Shown here piece after piece: positions 25,833 through 37,676 of a DNA stretch of 64,000 nt. The stretch comes from Montifringilla adamsi (lineage: Eukaryota > Chordata > Aves > Passeriformes > Passeridae). The stretch lies in NCBI GenBank assembly GCA_017590115.1, contig JAGGNK010008337.1, positions 5,695,609 to 5,759,608 of the forward strand, in the 5' to 3' direction. Under the pieces are notes generated by a model. The model saw only the letters and a list, made by a program, of their open reading frames with translations. It made no database searches and was not told the DNA's origin. Positions within the stretch are counted from its first letter, which is position 1, and each line of letters starts with the position of its first letter. A program made the translations under genes and the position numbers.

Positions 25833-26164
25833 CAAAGGAAACGGAAAGACCTGAAGCTCCATATCCCATAAACCTCTGGATTTTATAATTTAGCGTCTTC
25901 TCTTTCAGCAGGGCCCATTCCAGCTGGGTCAGGAGATGGATCAAGAAACTTCACAGCAGAGTAATTTATAGGGAAATGTGCCAGCCCAGAGTTTCTGGTC
26001 CTTATTGTGCAGATCATGCTTTCTGCTGTCCCCATGCTGGTGGATACAAATCTGTACAAACCCCTCCAGGTTTGGTTTGCAGTACATTACATTTGTATTA
26101 CATTAGCTGGCTTTTTGGAAGCCAATGTCATAATAGGAGATGAAATAAAACGATGTGGACATTG

Positions 26165-26415
26165 GAACTCCAAGGGAAGAAGAAGAAGAAGGAGGAGGGA
26201 AGTTTATTTCCTGACTCCAGTATTTATAGACTTTCAAAAGTGACAGTGGATTGGAGGATGAAAGTGACACTGGACAATCTAACAGTCCATCAAATTTCTC
26301 TTCTTCCAGAGAAGAATGTAAAACAATAATTATTTACATAAAAGTGTATGGTGAGAAACTTCATTACAAGAATGTAAACATCAGAAAGCTTAGAAGAACT
26401 TAAAGGAAGAGAGGG
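26165..26415 (-). mobile_element. Possible LTR fragment, minus strand
   Basis: The block carrying tttatttcctgactccag, acaataattatttacataaa and aatgtaaacatcagaaagct resembles a recurrent passerine LTR as I remember it. Read on the minus strand it has an AATAAA followed by a short C/T-rich tail, as in an LTR R-U5 region. No target duplication was found and the boundaries are guesses. Confidence 0.35.
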
Positions 26416-29146
26416 ACAAGCCAGCTAAACTCATATTTGATACTTTGTGGCATAAAATCCTCGGGCTGAAAAGGGCTTCTCCTTCAGCCATCTCGAAGTC
26501 ATTTAGTCATAGTCATTCACCCTTCATTTTATTGAGTTCCTTCTAGTCAGCATAGTAGATGATGACTAGACAGGCTGAAATAACCTGCTTGAAATTTCCA
26601 TATTTGCTTCTTTTTCCAAGTTATATCATGAAACCTATGACTTTTTCACTTTAAATTTTTCGTCTTCTAATACTTCAGTAACTGATTGAAATTTTGCTGA
26701 GAGTCAGGGAGGGAGGAAAACAGAATTAATCTAATTATGGCAGGGGGAAGCAAGTTCATTTTCTCAACCCAGAGGAGTGTCTTCAAGCTCACCCCTGGTG
26801 GAAGGTCCGTGGGTTTTAGCGCTGCAGGTGAGTGATTCTGGGCCAGAATGCTTTCATCTCTCTGAAAAAGGTAGTTAAGTGTTTGACAATTCTGACTAAA
26901 CTGCCAGGCTTTCCCAGAAATAGTGCTCCAGGTTTTCATGAGCCTGAAGACATTTTTGTCATTTCAGCCTCATTTAGCTTATTGCACCCTGCCAGCCCTG
27001 TCCAGATAAAGCACAGTGGAGGCTGCTGCCTCTGTTACCAACCCACGTCTTCTCTACCAGCAAACCTTCAGCAAAATGACCATTAGAAAAGCCTTAATAT
27101 TTGACCTGCCATTGTTGATAGGCACGTTCCAATGTGTGGTTGCTAGCCTGCAAAAATGATCTACAAATGGCAGGTTGCAGGATGTAATTTAATGTCCTGA
27201 GGGATGGTGTTGAAGTCCTCCTGCTTCACTTCAATGTGGAGGTCATTCCTCCAAACCTGAAATTACACTTGCTCAAAGTTGCATGGGGAACTGTACCACA
27301 AGCTTGATTTAGAATAAAAGCACAGGACAATAATGCTTCATTTGTTTTCAATTTTTTCAAAACAAATTTTTTCAATTTGTTTTCTGTGTTTAACAAAAAT
27401 GTTAATTTCTCACTGAGCTGGAGACAAGACTGTCTCTGAGAGAACAGTGTGTTTGGGAATATGTTTCTCTGTTGTTCAAACTGGTGGATCAGTCCTCAAA
27501 TGACTCCTTGGTTTTACTAAGAAATATTCTCTCAGTTCCTCCATTGCTTTTTTTAAAGCAGCAAAGTGCTTACCAACCACCTTTTACAGCTTTGCTTTTC
27601 ACCAGGCTTTCCTGAGACTGTAAATGTTCAATATTACAAATCCATGCTTCCTAGTATTGATGAATCTGGCTCTTGGAAAGCCTGAGTTGTAATGATTAAT
27701 TATCTGATTAAACCAAGAAAAAGAGCTGCATTAAGGGTTTGAAAGACGTGCCCTTCAGATGATTGAATTTCATGATCTCCCTAATCAGTGTTTTGTAAAT
27801 TCACAGTACATACTATGTATATCTCTTAAATCAGGGCAGATTGCATATTGATTAATAGCGTTATCACAAATTAGCAGCACAATATCAGTTTCTCTGATGC
27901 AGGGAACTATGAACAGGAATTGTTTGCATTTCTGTGTGAGCCTCCTGGAGACAAACAGAATGAAATGAATAGCCTTTTAATTTAATTGGCTTCCAAGGCC
28001 AGCCTGAGAACAGAAAGCACAATGCATTGCACAGTTACTGTAGAAACGGTGCAGGTCAAAAGCTCAGCTTGCAGCCCTTACATCAGTCACCACTGCTCCT
28101 GTGCAGTAATTTTTTTTAATTCTTGCTGCATCTCCATCAGATCCCAGGAAGCCAGATAATTCAGCATTAGCATTCCAAGTGGAAGTGCTGGGTCATTTGT
28201 CACCGCTCAGATCATGCTATGGAATTTGTTTAAAAAAAGCTGCCAAAATGAAAAACTACAATCAATCGGTGCTCTTATATATCAGCCACAAGAATTAGAT
28301 CAGGACAAAAAGAAAGATTTTTCCTCTCCTTTTTCCTTCTCATAGAAGAATAAAAAAGTCAGAACAAGGAAAGAAAAAGTGGTACAAAATGGATAATAGT
28401 CTGGCAACCAAACCCTTTTTCAAAATAATCTTTCTCTAACCGACAGTTAAGATTTATGTGTTATTTAGTGGAGCCAGCCCTGCTGAATGCAGTGAAAGCA
28501 AAGAAGAAGATAATATTGTGCTAATATTCAAAACTCCTGCACTCTTTTGACTGTAGAAATAAAGAGCTATAGCTCTTGTAAAACTTGAGCTGGCCTAGGA
28601 GCTCATCAATGAGCACAGAAACCCATCCACACAGTACTAAATGTAGAAAAGGGATTTTCTTTGCTATTTTTGGACTGGCTAGTGCAAGATCTGTGCTGCT
28701 ACTTCAGCTTGAATTCATTCATCCTTCTGCAGAAAAGTTCAGAACTCCTCCTCTGTGTCTGATCCCATATGCTTGTGCCAGCACAAAAGCCTGGCACAAA
28801 GCACTTCCATATGCAGCAGACTCAGCTGCACCAAGGGGATCACATGGACCTCCCATTTCATTTTTGGATTGTTGATTCTTAAAAGCACAAAGGTTCCTTT
28901 GAGGAGGTTGTGCGTGAACAGTTGTTGGCAATTTTATTATTTCCTATTACACCGCTAAATTATTCCATGTAGTATTTTTATCTGCTGAAGGAGAAGGTAG
29001 TGCTTTGCAACTAAAAATATCCTAGTGGTCAGTGTTCTTTCCATGAAGGAGTAGGGTTTTTAATACAGTTTTTATAGGTTTAGCAAATTGGCATATTTGA
29101 CAAAAATCACCAATTGGAGACATAAGAGCTGAGACAATATCCCCAT

Positions 29147-29621
29147 TGTCGGACAATACCCTTTTCCTGACCCAGAGATGGGGCAACTGAGAGGCATTTA
29201 AAAAACTTTTATTCCATTTTCAGTCTCATGAGAAGGGTGAGACAACACAGATGTTAGAATTCATGCCATCACAATCAGAACCCAACTATTTCCTAATTAC
29301 AAAACACTATAAGCATTTCTTGACCTATCAGCTTTTTGCCACACCATGCTGTAGATGCCTTAAAGCAAATAATCTAAAACTACGCCTTGTGGGTCCGACT
29401 ACAACGCATCTTTCACAGTTCTATTTCTCCAAAGTATCTAATCTAATTTGCTGGGCCATCTTTTGAAACTTTTTCCTAGCTCCATTTCTCTCTCAACAAC
29501 ATCTGTCCTATTCCATGGCATTTCTAAGTCAGCATTTCTTGTCTCCAGGTTTACATATGGATGCATACAGTGTGGGCCTTCTGTCAGGCCCTGAGAACTC
29601 TCTACAAATCCATTTCCCACA
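29147..29621 (-). mobile_element. ERV LTR, minus strand (475 bp), with adjacent polypurine tract
   Basis: On the minus strand the element starts TGTGGGAAATGGA and ends TCCGACA. It carries an AATAAA about 65 bases from its end, which is the expected U3-R-U5 layout. Directly outside its start, the minus strand reads CTTAGAGAGGAGGAAT, a good polypurine tract. This is therefore the 3' LTR of a provirus remnant rather than a solo LTR. The base before the left edge follows ccccat, which would be one side of a target duplication. The other side is lost. Confidence 0.65.
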
Positions 29622-29795
29622 ATTCCTCCTCTCTAAGTCCTTCCCCCTCTGATGGAAACTTGTTGATGAAGATGTGTCCTGAAGAGCTGTTTTTGGCCTT
29701 GGCTCCCAGAAAGACCCAAGATAGGACAGGGGCTCTAGAATGAGTGTGGAAGCCCAGGGCACCGGGAATATTTCTCTGTCTGCTCTGGGGTGCCC
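29622..29795 (-). mobile_element. ERV internal remnant (3' end of provirus, polypurine tract)
   Basis: This short stretch lies upstream, in minus-strand sense, of the LTR at 29147-29621 and includes the polypurine tract at 29622-29637. An open minus-strand frame spans 29529-29813 across the LTR junction. It has no identifiable domain and is best read as env 3'-end debris. The rest of the provirus is absent, and a plus-strand LTR of another family follows immediately. Confidence 0.45.
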
Positions 29796-30375
29796 TGACC
29801 CCCAGGGGAGCACTGACTTTGACCCTCATTCATGGAGAAAGTTTCCTAGAATTCAAGACAGACTAGAATCCACAAAAGTGTGAAATAGATTATAGAGAGT
29901 AGTGTAGGTGCATCACTTGGTGAGAAATTTAGGTTTTGGGATTTTTAGTATGTTGTGGATGGAAGCAAGATGGAGGGCACAGGGTGTTGTCCTGAGTTTC
30001 TTCTTCATGCTTCTTCTTCCTTCTTCTTCATTTCCTCTGGAAGGCAGAGTTCCTAGAAACACAGGGCTAGGGTAAGGAAAACAGTCCTGTGTGAAGCTTG
30101 GCTCCCTAACTTCTTCCTTCTTCTTCATGGGTTCGGGTGGCATTTTGTACTTGGGCAGAAAAGTCCACATTGCGGGCTCTTTGGGATCAGTTATTGGGTT
30201 AAAAGGGAAAATAATCTAGGTGTCAGTTCTTAATTGGATAGTTTAGTCCTAAAAGACCTTGTAACAAGAGACTGTTAGCCATTTTGTGCCTTGCTGCTGA
30301 ACTCATGGTTGTGAGACTGTTTTACTGATAAGAAATAATAAACACCTGAGTCCAAACATGAAACTACCATCTCCA
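29796..30375 (+). mobile_element. Plus-strand ERV LTR of a second family, interrupted by an insertion
   Basis: The block includes gtagtgtaggtgcatcactt, gttgtggatggaagcaagat and tgtacttgggcagaaaagtc. It has an AATAAA in gaaataataaacacc about 40 bases before the end, so it reads as a plus-strand LTR. A candidate 6-bp target duplication is GTGCCC (29790-29795) versus GTGCCT (30376-30381), one mismatch, so the edges are tentative. The body is split by a foreign 78-bp segment at 30032-30109 flanked by a 19-bp direct repeat. That segment is an inverted copy of nearby DNA at 31489-31569. Confidence 0.6.
30030..30110. repeat. 81-bp inverted copy (acceptor site) inside the LTR
   Basis: These 81 bases equal the reverse complement of 31489-31569 at every position. 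A 19-bp direct repeat, starting cttcttcc and ending cttcat, brackets the insert at 30013-30031 and 30110-30128. Confidence 0.95.
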
Positions 30376-30658
30376 GTGCCTTCAATCCAGACCCAGAGAA
30401 AATAATAAATTAATTTTGTCTTTCTGCTTATCAGGGCAGGGAAAAGTACTGGGGAAACTAGCTATGAATGCAATAATCCAGAGCTCCAAATATATGTGAA
30501 AAGAATACAGAGAACATATAAAAGGAAAAAAGACCAAAATGATCTGGCATCACTACCACGGGGAGGTTGTCCTGAGCAAACATGGGATTGCAGGTTTTGT
30601 GAGGGCGTGACAGCTAATGCACCCAGACAAACTGGATGCATGCTGTACATACAGCCTA
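30376..30658. other. Intergenic spacer, nothing recognised
   Basis: About 280 bases separate the LTR and the CR1 fragment. The sequence is AT-rich at first. No coding or repeat signal is seen. Confidence 0.5.
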
Positions 30659-30945
30659 CACAGGATCATGGAAGGTTTGGGTTGGAAGGGACCTTAAGGA
30701 TTTTCTAATTCCAATCCCCTGCCATTGGCAGAGACATCTTCCACTAGACCAGGCTCAGAGCTCCACTGAACATGATCCAGCAATGGGGCAGCCACAATTT
30801 CTCTGGACAGCCTGTGCCAGTGCCTCACCACCCTCAGAGTAAACAATTTTTTCTAATATCCAATCTAAACTCTGCCAGTTTTAAGCCCTCTTCCCTTGTC
30901 CTGTCTCTACACGCTCTGGTACATTGTCCACTGTGGAAACAAACT
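30659..30945 (-). mobile_element. CR1 LINE 3' fragment, minus strand
   Basis: The + strand reads cacaggatcatggaaggttt, then gggttggaagggaccttaag, and later cagcctgtgccagtgcctca, the reverse of a CR1 3' end. It is about 290 bp, 5'-truncated and somewhat diverged. The terminal octamer is seen on the minus strand as ATCCTGTG. Confidence 0.9.
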
Positions 30946-33900
30946 CTGCTTAATTGTGGCCAGGCTGCCTTCAACAAGAGTCCATAAGATGGACTCATGC
31001 AGTTTGACTCCTCTGCCCTGAATTTAAACCCTTCATTAGTTAAAACTGATTTATCTCAAATACCCTCATGTAGACAACACTAAAGTGAAATGGATTAACC
31101 TCCAGTTTAACTCTAGTGAAAAAGCTAATTGGGGAGAAGATGAAAGGAAAACATGTAAAAGAGATTTTTAGGTGAAAGCTTCAATGACTTAATGAAAAAG
31201 AAATGTCATCTAAGGTGAATTTGACACAGGCACAGTGCCTGCCATGCAATATTACCTGCATGGTAACATTGCTTAGCATCCTTTGCATCTGCTATGTTCC
31301 ACCAAGTCCAAAAAAAAAAAAAAAAAAAAAAAAAGGAAGAAAGAGACTATAGCACATTAAACATATTGGTAAAATTGTGTGTTCTCCCTCTTTGATAACT
31401 GATATTCCTCAGGTAATGTTGGAACTAGAAGCAAAGCTTTTCCTTTGCTCAATATTCAGCTCTAACGACTGAGAAATTTTCATCCTCTGTTAGGGAGCCA
31501 AGCTTCACACAGGACTGTTTTCCTTACCCTAGCCCTGTGTTTCTAGGAACTCTGCCTTCCAGAGGAAATCCTGGTGTAGTGACCTTTGAATATTTACCAA
31601 GTGGCATAAGGTAACTGAGGGCTGTAGCCTAGCAGTAGAGAAAAGCTCTCTGCAGAAGTAGATTTGATAATTATGGAGAAAAGAGGCCTCATTTCCTTGC
31701 AATGTAAAATGATCCACACCTGGCCTGTCCTCTGTAGTGTGCTAAACAGCACATGCATTTTCTAAAATATTTTAGAACACTGGTGTCAAAAAAAAATAAA
31801 AATGGAACTCAGAGAGGAAAAATAAATAAAAATCAGTAGGTATAAATGGAGAAAAAGGCTGTGTCAGCCTTCATGGAAATAACACATTTTCTTCCTAATC
31901 TCCTGATGCATGGAACAGGCAGTTACTGGCTGGGAAATAAAAGGAAGCTGGAAAACAGGAGAGCCTGCTGGCTGTAATCTGCACAATACCTGAGCACTAG
32001 GAGTTTATTTAAAACATAAAATGCAGCAGCATGTGCATGTTGGGGTGGAGGGAAGTGGTCAGCCAGGAGAGGAGAGGTGGCACCAAGCTGGGCTGGCACT
32101 ACAAGAGGATTAAGAACAAAGTGGGGCATTTCTACCAGGGGCTGCTGCAGATTACTGGGTAATTGGCCCAGGTGCAAATCTCCCTTTGCCATCCCCTGTG
32201 TGATTAAAGGAACCTTCCCCACCCCTTCCTTCCCTCACGGTGGCTTTTTGTCTTGTGATTTCAGACTCCTAAATCTAGTCAAAACACCTCTGTGGAAGAA
32301 AAAGAAAAGCTAGAGAATGAGCAGAGAAATAAATACCTGCTCTTTAAAAATCAGCTTTAAGCTGAAAGACTGCACAACCACTTGATTATGGTAAGTCTCG
32401 AGGCCACGGGTGGCATGGCAAAACTTACAGTGGGATCTCTTTCAGGCACTGTGATGTGTACATCCAAAATCTTTGTTTTGCATGTCCATGTTTATTTTTC
32501 TTCTTCATCTACTCAGCATTCCTGCTGGCAAGTGTTTTCTTTCACCTTTTCAGAGCATTTTAGAATGCCTACAGAGCCTCATGGGCCCAGGTAGAAGTGG
32601 TTTCTCCAGGATTGTTCTTATCACTGCAGTTTCATATGGGCTGCCTGCCCCTCTGGGAATTGAGGCAGGAGGAGACAGGGGAAGTAGAGCTGAAGGGTGA
32701 GTGATGTGGAGGATACCTGCAAACAGGACAAAGCATCGATCTCTTTGTCAAGAGTAGGTGTTGGTAGGAGGTTGGATCAATGAATGGACTCAACAGCCAC
32801 TGTGAGTCTTTTAGGAGTGAGTCCTCCCAACTACTAGGTAGGTTTGTAGGCTACTGTTTCACTTTTCCAGGGATCTAGGCTGTCCTGCCAGTTTTGTCCC
32901 TTTCCCAGGATAGTTTTCTTGCGCGGAGCTGTAAAACAATAATTATCTCCAGCTCACCTGGTAAGAGTTTTTGGCATCATGCTCTGTCTCACAGCAGGAA
33001 CATGAAAGGAGGGACAATCATAAGAGGAGAGTCTCAGCCTCCTTGCACGCTGAGGCTGCCTCTTGCAATTTCAACATAATTATTTGCAAAAAAGGACAAA
33101 TTCCACATTCTGGTTTTTGGTACTGTTCCTGGAACAGCTGCAGCTCTCCTTTGAATGAATGCCCGTGTTCAAATTTGCAGAGTATCCCATGTCCTGTATG
33201 GAATGTGTGCATTTTCCAGACTTTATCCTGGAGGGGAGGTGAAAAATGTAACAGGTCTAGTCCGGAATATAATCAAAGATTCATAAGCAGCTATGCATTT
33301 TTTATGCATATAAAGTAATAAGAGCTGTAGAGTGAAAGCAGAAATGTGACATTAAATGGTTGCTCTTGCCAGTTTTCCGCAAGATATGATCAAAACACCA
33401 TTTCAGCAGCAGGGCTGCAAGACTGCACCCTCTAATAGGAAGACAATTATTTGATCAGGCTCCAGTTAAGGCCAGGAGCATCCTCTGCTTGAGGGCCTGT
33501 TCAGCTTCTTTTGCATAACATTAAAAGCAGCTCAGCTGGTCAGACCAAATGGCTGATCCAGAGATGTTTTGTAATGCATCCTTTTATTTCATTCTCATAA
33601 CCCACCACTTCAAAGCCAGGGTTTGAAAATAAGTAAAAAAATAAATGTGGTTGTGATCAAATTGGAAAGGAAGTGTTAACACAGGATGGATCTGTAAGCC
33701 TCTGCTTGAAAGAGAAGAAATCTTCTGTTCTTTCTCTTCCTATATGTCTTACAGTGTGTAATTCTCTTTGTTAGTTTTCTTTTTCCTGAGCATCCCACTT
33801 TCTCTTTTTGTAGTTAGCTGCCAGAGAGATGTATTTTCTCCTGCTGACTGTACCAGAATTTCCTAAGGTTATGGGAACTGGTGCTTCTGGGGAATTATTG

Positions 33901-36106
33901 AATTCAAGTTATTTGGTGATACTTCTTCCTGCTTCTGCAAGCCCTGCAGGACAGCCAGACATATATAATTTCATTTTCTGGAACATTTAGGTCACTGATT
34001 TGTCTGCTGGCCTGGCAGTGTTTTATTTTCACATTGTATATGAACAAGTGTAAAGTTTTGTGAGTATAATAAAGTCAGTGTGAAAAGAGACTAAGGTTCA
34101 TCACAGGATTTCTTGCAAGTTAATTGTTGGAAGCACTGGCATGCAATCTGGCTTGCTTATCAAATCTATTTAGATGGTTGGAGCAGGAGAAAGTATTGTA
34201 TATATCTCGGTCAGATTTGTCTTAAGAGAAGTTTGTTTTAGAAATTTAACAAAAAAAAAAAAAAAAAAAAAGGCAAGCAGCTGGTGTTGTTTTGCTGGTT
34301 TGTGACCTGACTCAAAATGCTGTGGAGAATCCTGTTGATGGCAAAGCTCTGGCACGTGCTGCTTTGCTGAATGCTGCTTGATGCATCTCTTGTGGTGCCC
34401 TCTGTGCCCTAAAGGAAGTTTTTGTTCACCAGTTACAATTTGGGGAACAAATATTGATTATTTGATGCACCAAAGTCGCCAAGTATTTTCTAATTTTTCA
34501 CTGAATTCCACTGTTCTATTCTTTGCCTCGGTGTATTTGGCAATATGTCTTTTGGAGTAGCTGCAGTATCAAAATTGTTAATTTTCTGCCACTCAGCACA
34601 TGTGCTGCTATGCCCTCCAGCTTTTCCTGTTTGAAGCCCTGGCGTCCTGCTTCACTCCAGTGCTTCCTCTGAGACAGCTGAGCCTGCCTGCGTGGTCCTG
34701 GCGTGTTTCTATTTGGCCTGAGAAGCTGATCTTGACAATTATTGTCACCAGTTCAAGCCCATCCAAGTATCTGGCTTTCAGAATATTTGAAATACTGCTG
34801 CCACTGTTTCAGAGACCCAGATGTAGTAGCTTGAGAGATTTATGCTATTAAAAGGGCTGTGAGAAATTTTGGGTGAGGCTCACGTTGACTTTGCAGCCAA
34901 GATTTCACTCTTTTGTTATAAGACTAGCTTTCAAACTTTTGATCAAACCACAGACTAACAGATTTATATCCCCCAGCCCCCAAAATCTAATTTGCAAATA
35001 AAATTTTCAACCTGAGGCTTAGGCTGCAATTGCTACTGATTGGAATAGTCTGAGGGAAATCAGGCTGAATGAGGCTGTATAATTCTTTATTTGATATCAG
35101 TAATGAAATGCCAGCATTGGTTAAAATACCCACCAAATGCCAAAGGTTTATGTCTTAAGAGCATTATTCACTCCTTGCTCTTTGGTATTTCCCTCAGGGT
35201 GGAAAGGACTGTAGTTAGAGGAGAAGAAACAATGGTCTGATCAATCACAGACCTCTTGAATTGCAAATAAGAATCAGAAACCAGCTCTCAATCCTCCGTG
35301 CTGGTCTGCTGAGCTTTCTGCAACCCCCTCGTGTCATTCTCCTATGACTCTACACAATGCACATGCTGAAATCTTTCTCACTGTTTAAGTTTTTGGGAGC
35401 TTTTTATATTTCCAGTAAGGTGCTTTAAGGCTTGTAGAGCCTCTTGAAATGGAGCCACTCTACATTCCTGCCAGCACAGCGCCCATCCTGTGGGAGCCAG
35501 GGTGACAGGCCACTGGCAGCAGCACCCTAAGAGCACCTCTGTGGTACCTGAGTACAAGCAGTTATTATATTTCATATTACCTGAAGAAACGAGTAGTGAT
35601 CTGAGAAACGGTGCTGAGCTGCTGGTGTAGTCAAGTGCCTTGTGATTTTACAACTGCCTTGTAAAAATGTGAATGTTCCCTCTCATCTGTTGCAAACACC
35701 AGTGCAGCTGCGCTGGGATCTCAATGCTTTAGAGCCATCGAGGCCTCTGTGACACAGCTGCCAGAAGGGACTGCCCGTGCTGCTGATGCTGCTGAGAACA
35801 TCTGCAGCTCCCTGTGGTCTCCTCTTCCATTACAGGGAATTCTCAGGTGTTCCAGGCACAGAACAACATATAGTGCCTTGATCCCCCAGGGTTTTCTCTT
35901 TGCTGCCTGAGAAAATGTTTCACAAGTTTCTGCTGTGCATTCAGAGCAGGAGCTTGCAGGGAGTTGCATGAATGTTCCCCCCTTTTCCTTGCTCTCATGA
36001 TCAGACTGAGACTGAATGCCTGCTTTGAAAAAACCCTCCAGAGAAACCAAAGCCATTGAAGTCCTACCTGGATTCCTAGTGGAGATGTAAAGGGCTGGGA
36101 GAGCTG
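30946..36106. other. Intergenic, no gene recognised
   Basis: The region holds two A homopolymers, 31310-31334 (25 A) and 34251-34271 (21 A), and the 81-bp donor segment 31489-31569. No transposon body precedes either A run in a recognisable way. ORFs here are short and featureless. Confidence 0.55.
31489..31569. repeat. 81-bp inverted copy (probable donor)
   Basis: This is the exact reverse complement of 30030-30110, and it lies in otherwise unique sequence with no flanking direct repeat. It is taken as the source because the other copy interrupts an LTR. Confidence 0.9.
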
Positions 36107-36112
36107 CAAAGG

Positions 36113-36507
36113 TGTGGCATTCACATTTTCTGAAAAAATGCCTTCGCCCAGGATTTTTCTCCTGGGAAGCTGAGAAGCCTCAGAGAAAAAGGAAAGCAAT
36201 GTTATCTCATTTGCTTCTCCTGTGTTGTGCTCATGTGTGGAATGTGTTTGGAGATTGTTTCATTGGTCTCCAGTGTGAGCTGTTTTGACTCATTGGCCAG
36301 TTGGTGCCAAGATGTGTTGGGACTCTGAAAAAGATAATAAATACATTATTATATTTTTAGCATTGAGTAAGTGTCTTTTCTGTATTCTTTAGTATAGTAC
36401 AGTATTCTTTAACATAATATAGTATAATACAGTAATAAATTAGCCTTCTGAGAACATGGAGCCAGATGCATCATTCCTGCCTTCGTTGGGGCTCATTGAT
36501 TACAATA
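36113..36507 (+). mobile_element. Solo ERVK-like LTR, copy B (395 bp)
   Basis: The element begins TGTGGCATTCACATTTTCTG and ends TTACAATA, between perfect CAAAGG duplications at 36107-36112 and 36508-36513. Compared with copy C it lacks 19 bases between two gattgttt repeats, leaving a single gattgttt, a typical slippage deletion. The usual aataaattagccttctgaga poly(A) block is present. Confidence 0.92.
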
Positions 36508-36513
36508 CAAAGG

Positions 36514-37245
36514 GACATAATAACCCAAGCTTTTTCTTCTGTCTGTAAGCTGAAAAACTTGATGGAACGTTGTGTGAGCTCCTGAGCAAGGCAAGCTTTC
36601 TTCAGTGGTGCTTTTTAGTTAGAGATGTGCTGATGGTGGTTTCGTTGCAGTTGACATCTGGCTGTTGGAAAGGGCTAAAATGTCTTATTACCCTGGTCTC
36701 AGGCAGGGGCTTGTCTAATAGAAAGTCATTTGAAAAAGCACCCCCTCCCTGGCCTTTATATTTTACTTAAAATGTTTGACAAAATTGGATTTTATTCTTG
36801 ACTCAGCAATAGATAAAGGATATAATGAGAAAGCAGCAAGTTGTGTGTAAAGCAAGTGGAGCTGCCTTGCCTTAAGACCTTCATTCAGGTGTCTGCTATA
36901 ATAATTCAGTGTACACTGTGCTTTCCTATCAGATTTTCCTAGAGCTCTCTGCTGTGTGCAAACATAAAGGAACTTGGAAGCTGCTGAGCCTTCTAAAATG
37001 TTAATGTAAACACGTTGCATATGTAGGACTAGTGAGCATTTTCAAGGCCAAACACATTTCAGACTGTGATTAACTGATTCATTAGCTAATAATCGATTGC
37101 TATTGGATTTGGGCAAGCCTGTGCCACGTGGGTTTGGTTTGCAGGAGTGGTTTAGCATGGCATTCTAACCACTGCAAGGAGGGATCTCCATCTGAACCAG
37201 GAGCTGTTGAGCCACAAGCACTTCTAAGGGTCAGTTTCCCTTGCT
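36514..37245. other. Spacer between two solo LTRs
   Basis: These 730 bases of non-repetitive sequence contain no viral coding similarity. The two flanking LTRs are therefore separate insertions and not the ends of one provirus. Confidence 0.6.
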
Positions 37246-37251
37246 ATTACT

Positions 37252-37670
37252 TGTCACATTCATATTTTCTGAAAAATCCCTTTGCCCAGGATTTTTCTCC
37301 TGGGAAGCTGGGAAGCCTCAGAGAAAAAGGAAAGCAATGTTATCTCATTTGCTTCTCCTGTGTTTTGCTGCTTTGGAATGTGGTTGGAGATTGTTTATCC
37401 AACAGGTGATTGTTTCGTTGGTTTCTGCTGTGAATTATTTAGACTCATTGGCCAATTACAGCCAAGCTGTGTTGGGCTCTGGAAAGAGAATGAGTTTCTC
37501 ATTATTCTCTTTTTAGCCTTCTGTAAGTATCCTTTCTGTATTCTTTAGTATAGTTTAGTTTAGTATTCTTTAATATAATATAGTATCATAAAATAATAAA
37601 TTAGCCTTCTGAGAACATGGAGTCAGATTCATCATTCCTTCCTTCATCGGGGCTTCCTGCAAATACAATA
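37252..37670 (+). mobile_element. Solo ERVK-like LTR, copy C (419 bp)
   Basis: The element begins TGTCACATTCATATTTTCTG and ends ATACAATA. Flanks ATTACT (37246-37251) and ATTAAT (37671-37676) differ at one base. It is the fullest copy of the family here, with both gattgttt repeats and a TATA/AATAAA-like AT-rich region before ttagccttctgaga. Confidence 0.9.
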
Positions 37671-37676
37671 ATTAAT

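Larger units (their letters stand above)
23796..29146. other. Intergenic; tandem repeat and possible LTR remnant inside
   Basis: No gene is supported. The region contains a G10 run (24410-24419), a T run near 24498, the 46-bp tandem array at 25721, a possible minus-strand LTR at about 26165-26415, and an AT-rich motif-dense island at about 27690-28030. Confidence 0.55.

Noticed and set aside
30496..30708. Short ORF ending in the CR1 fragment
   Set aside because: It reads from unique sequence into reversed CR1 DNA. It shows no coding character.
36113..37670. A short provirus bounded by LTR copies B and C
   Set aside because: Each LTR has its own target duplication and the 744-bp gap shows no viral features.
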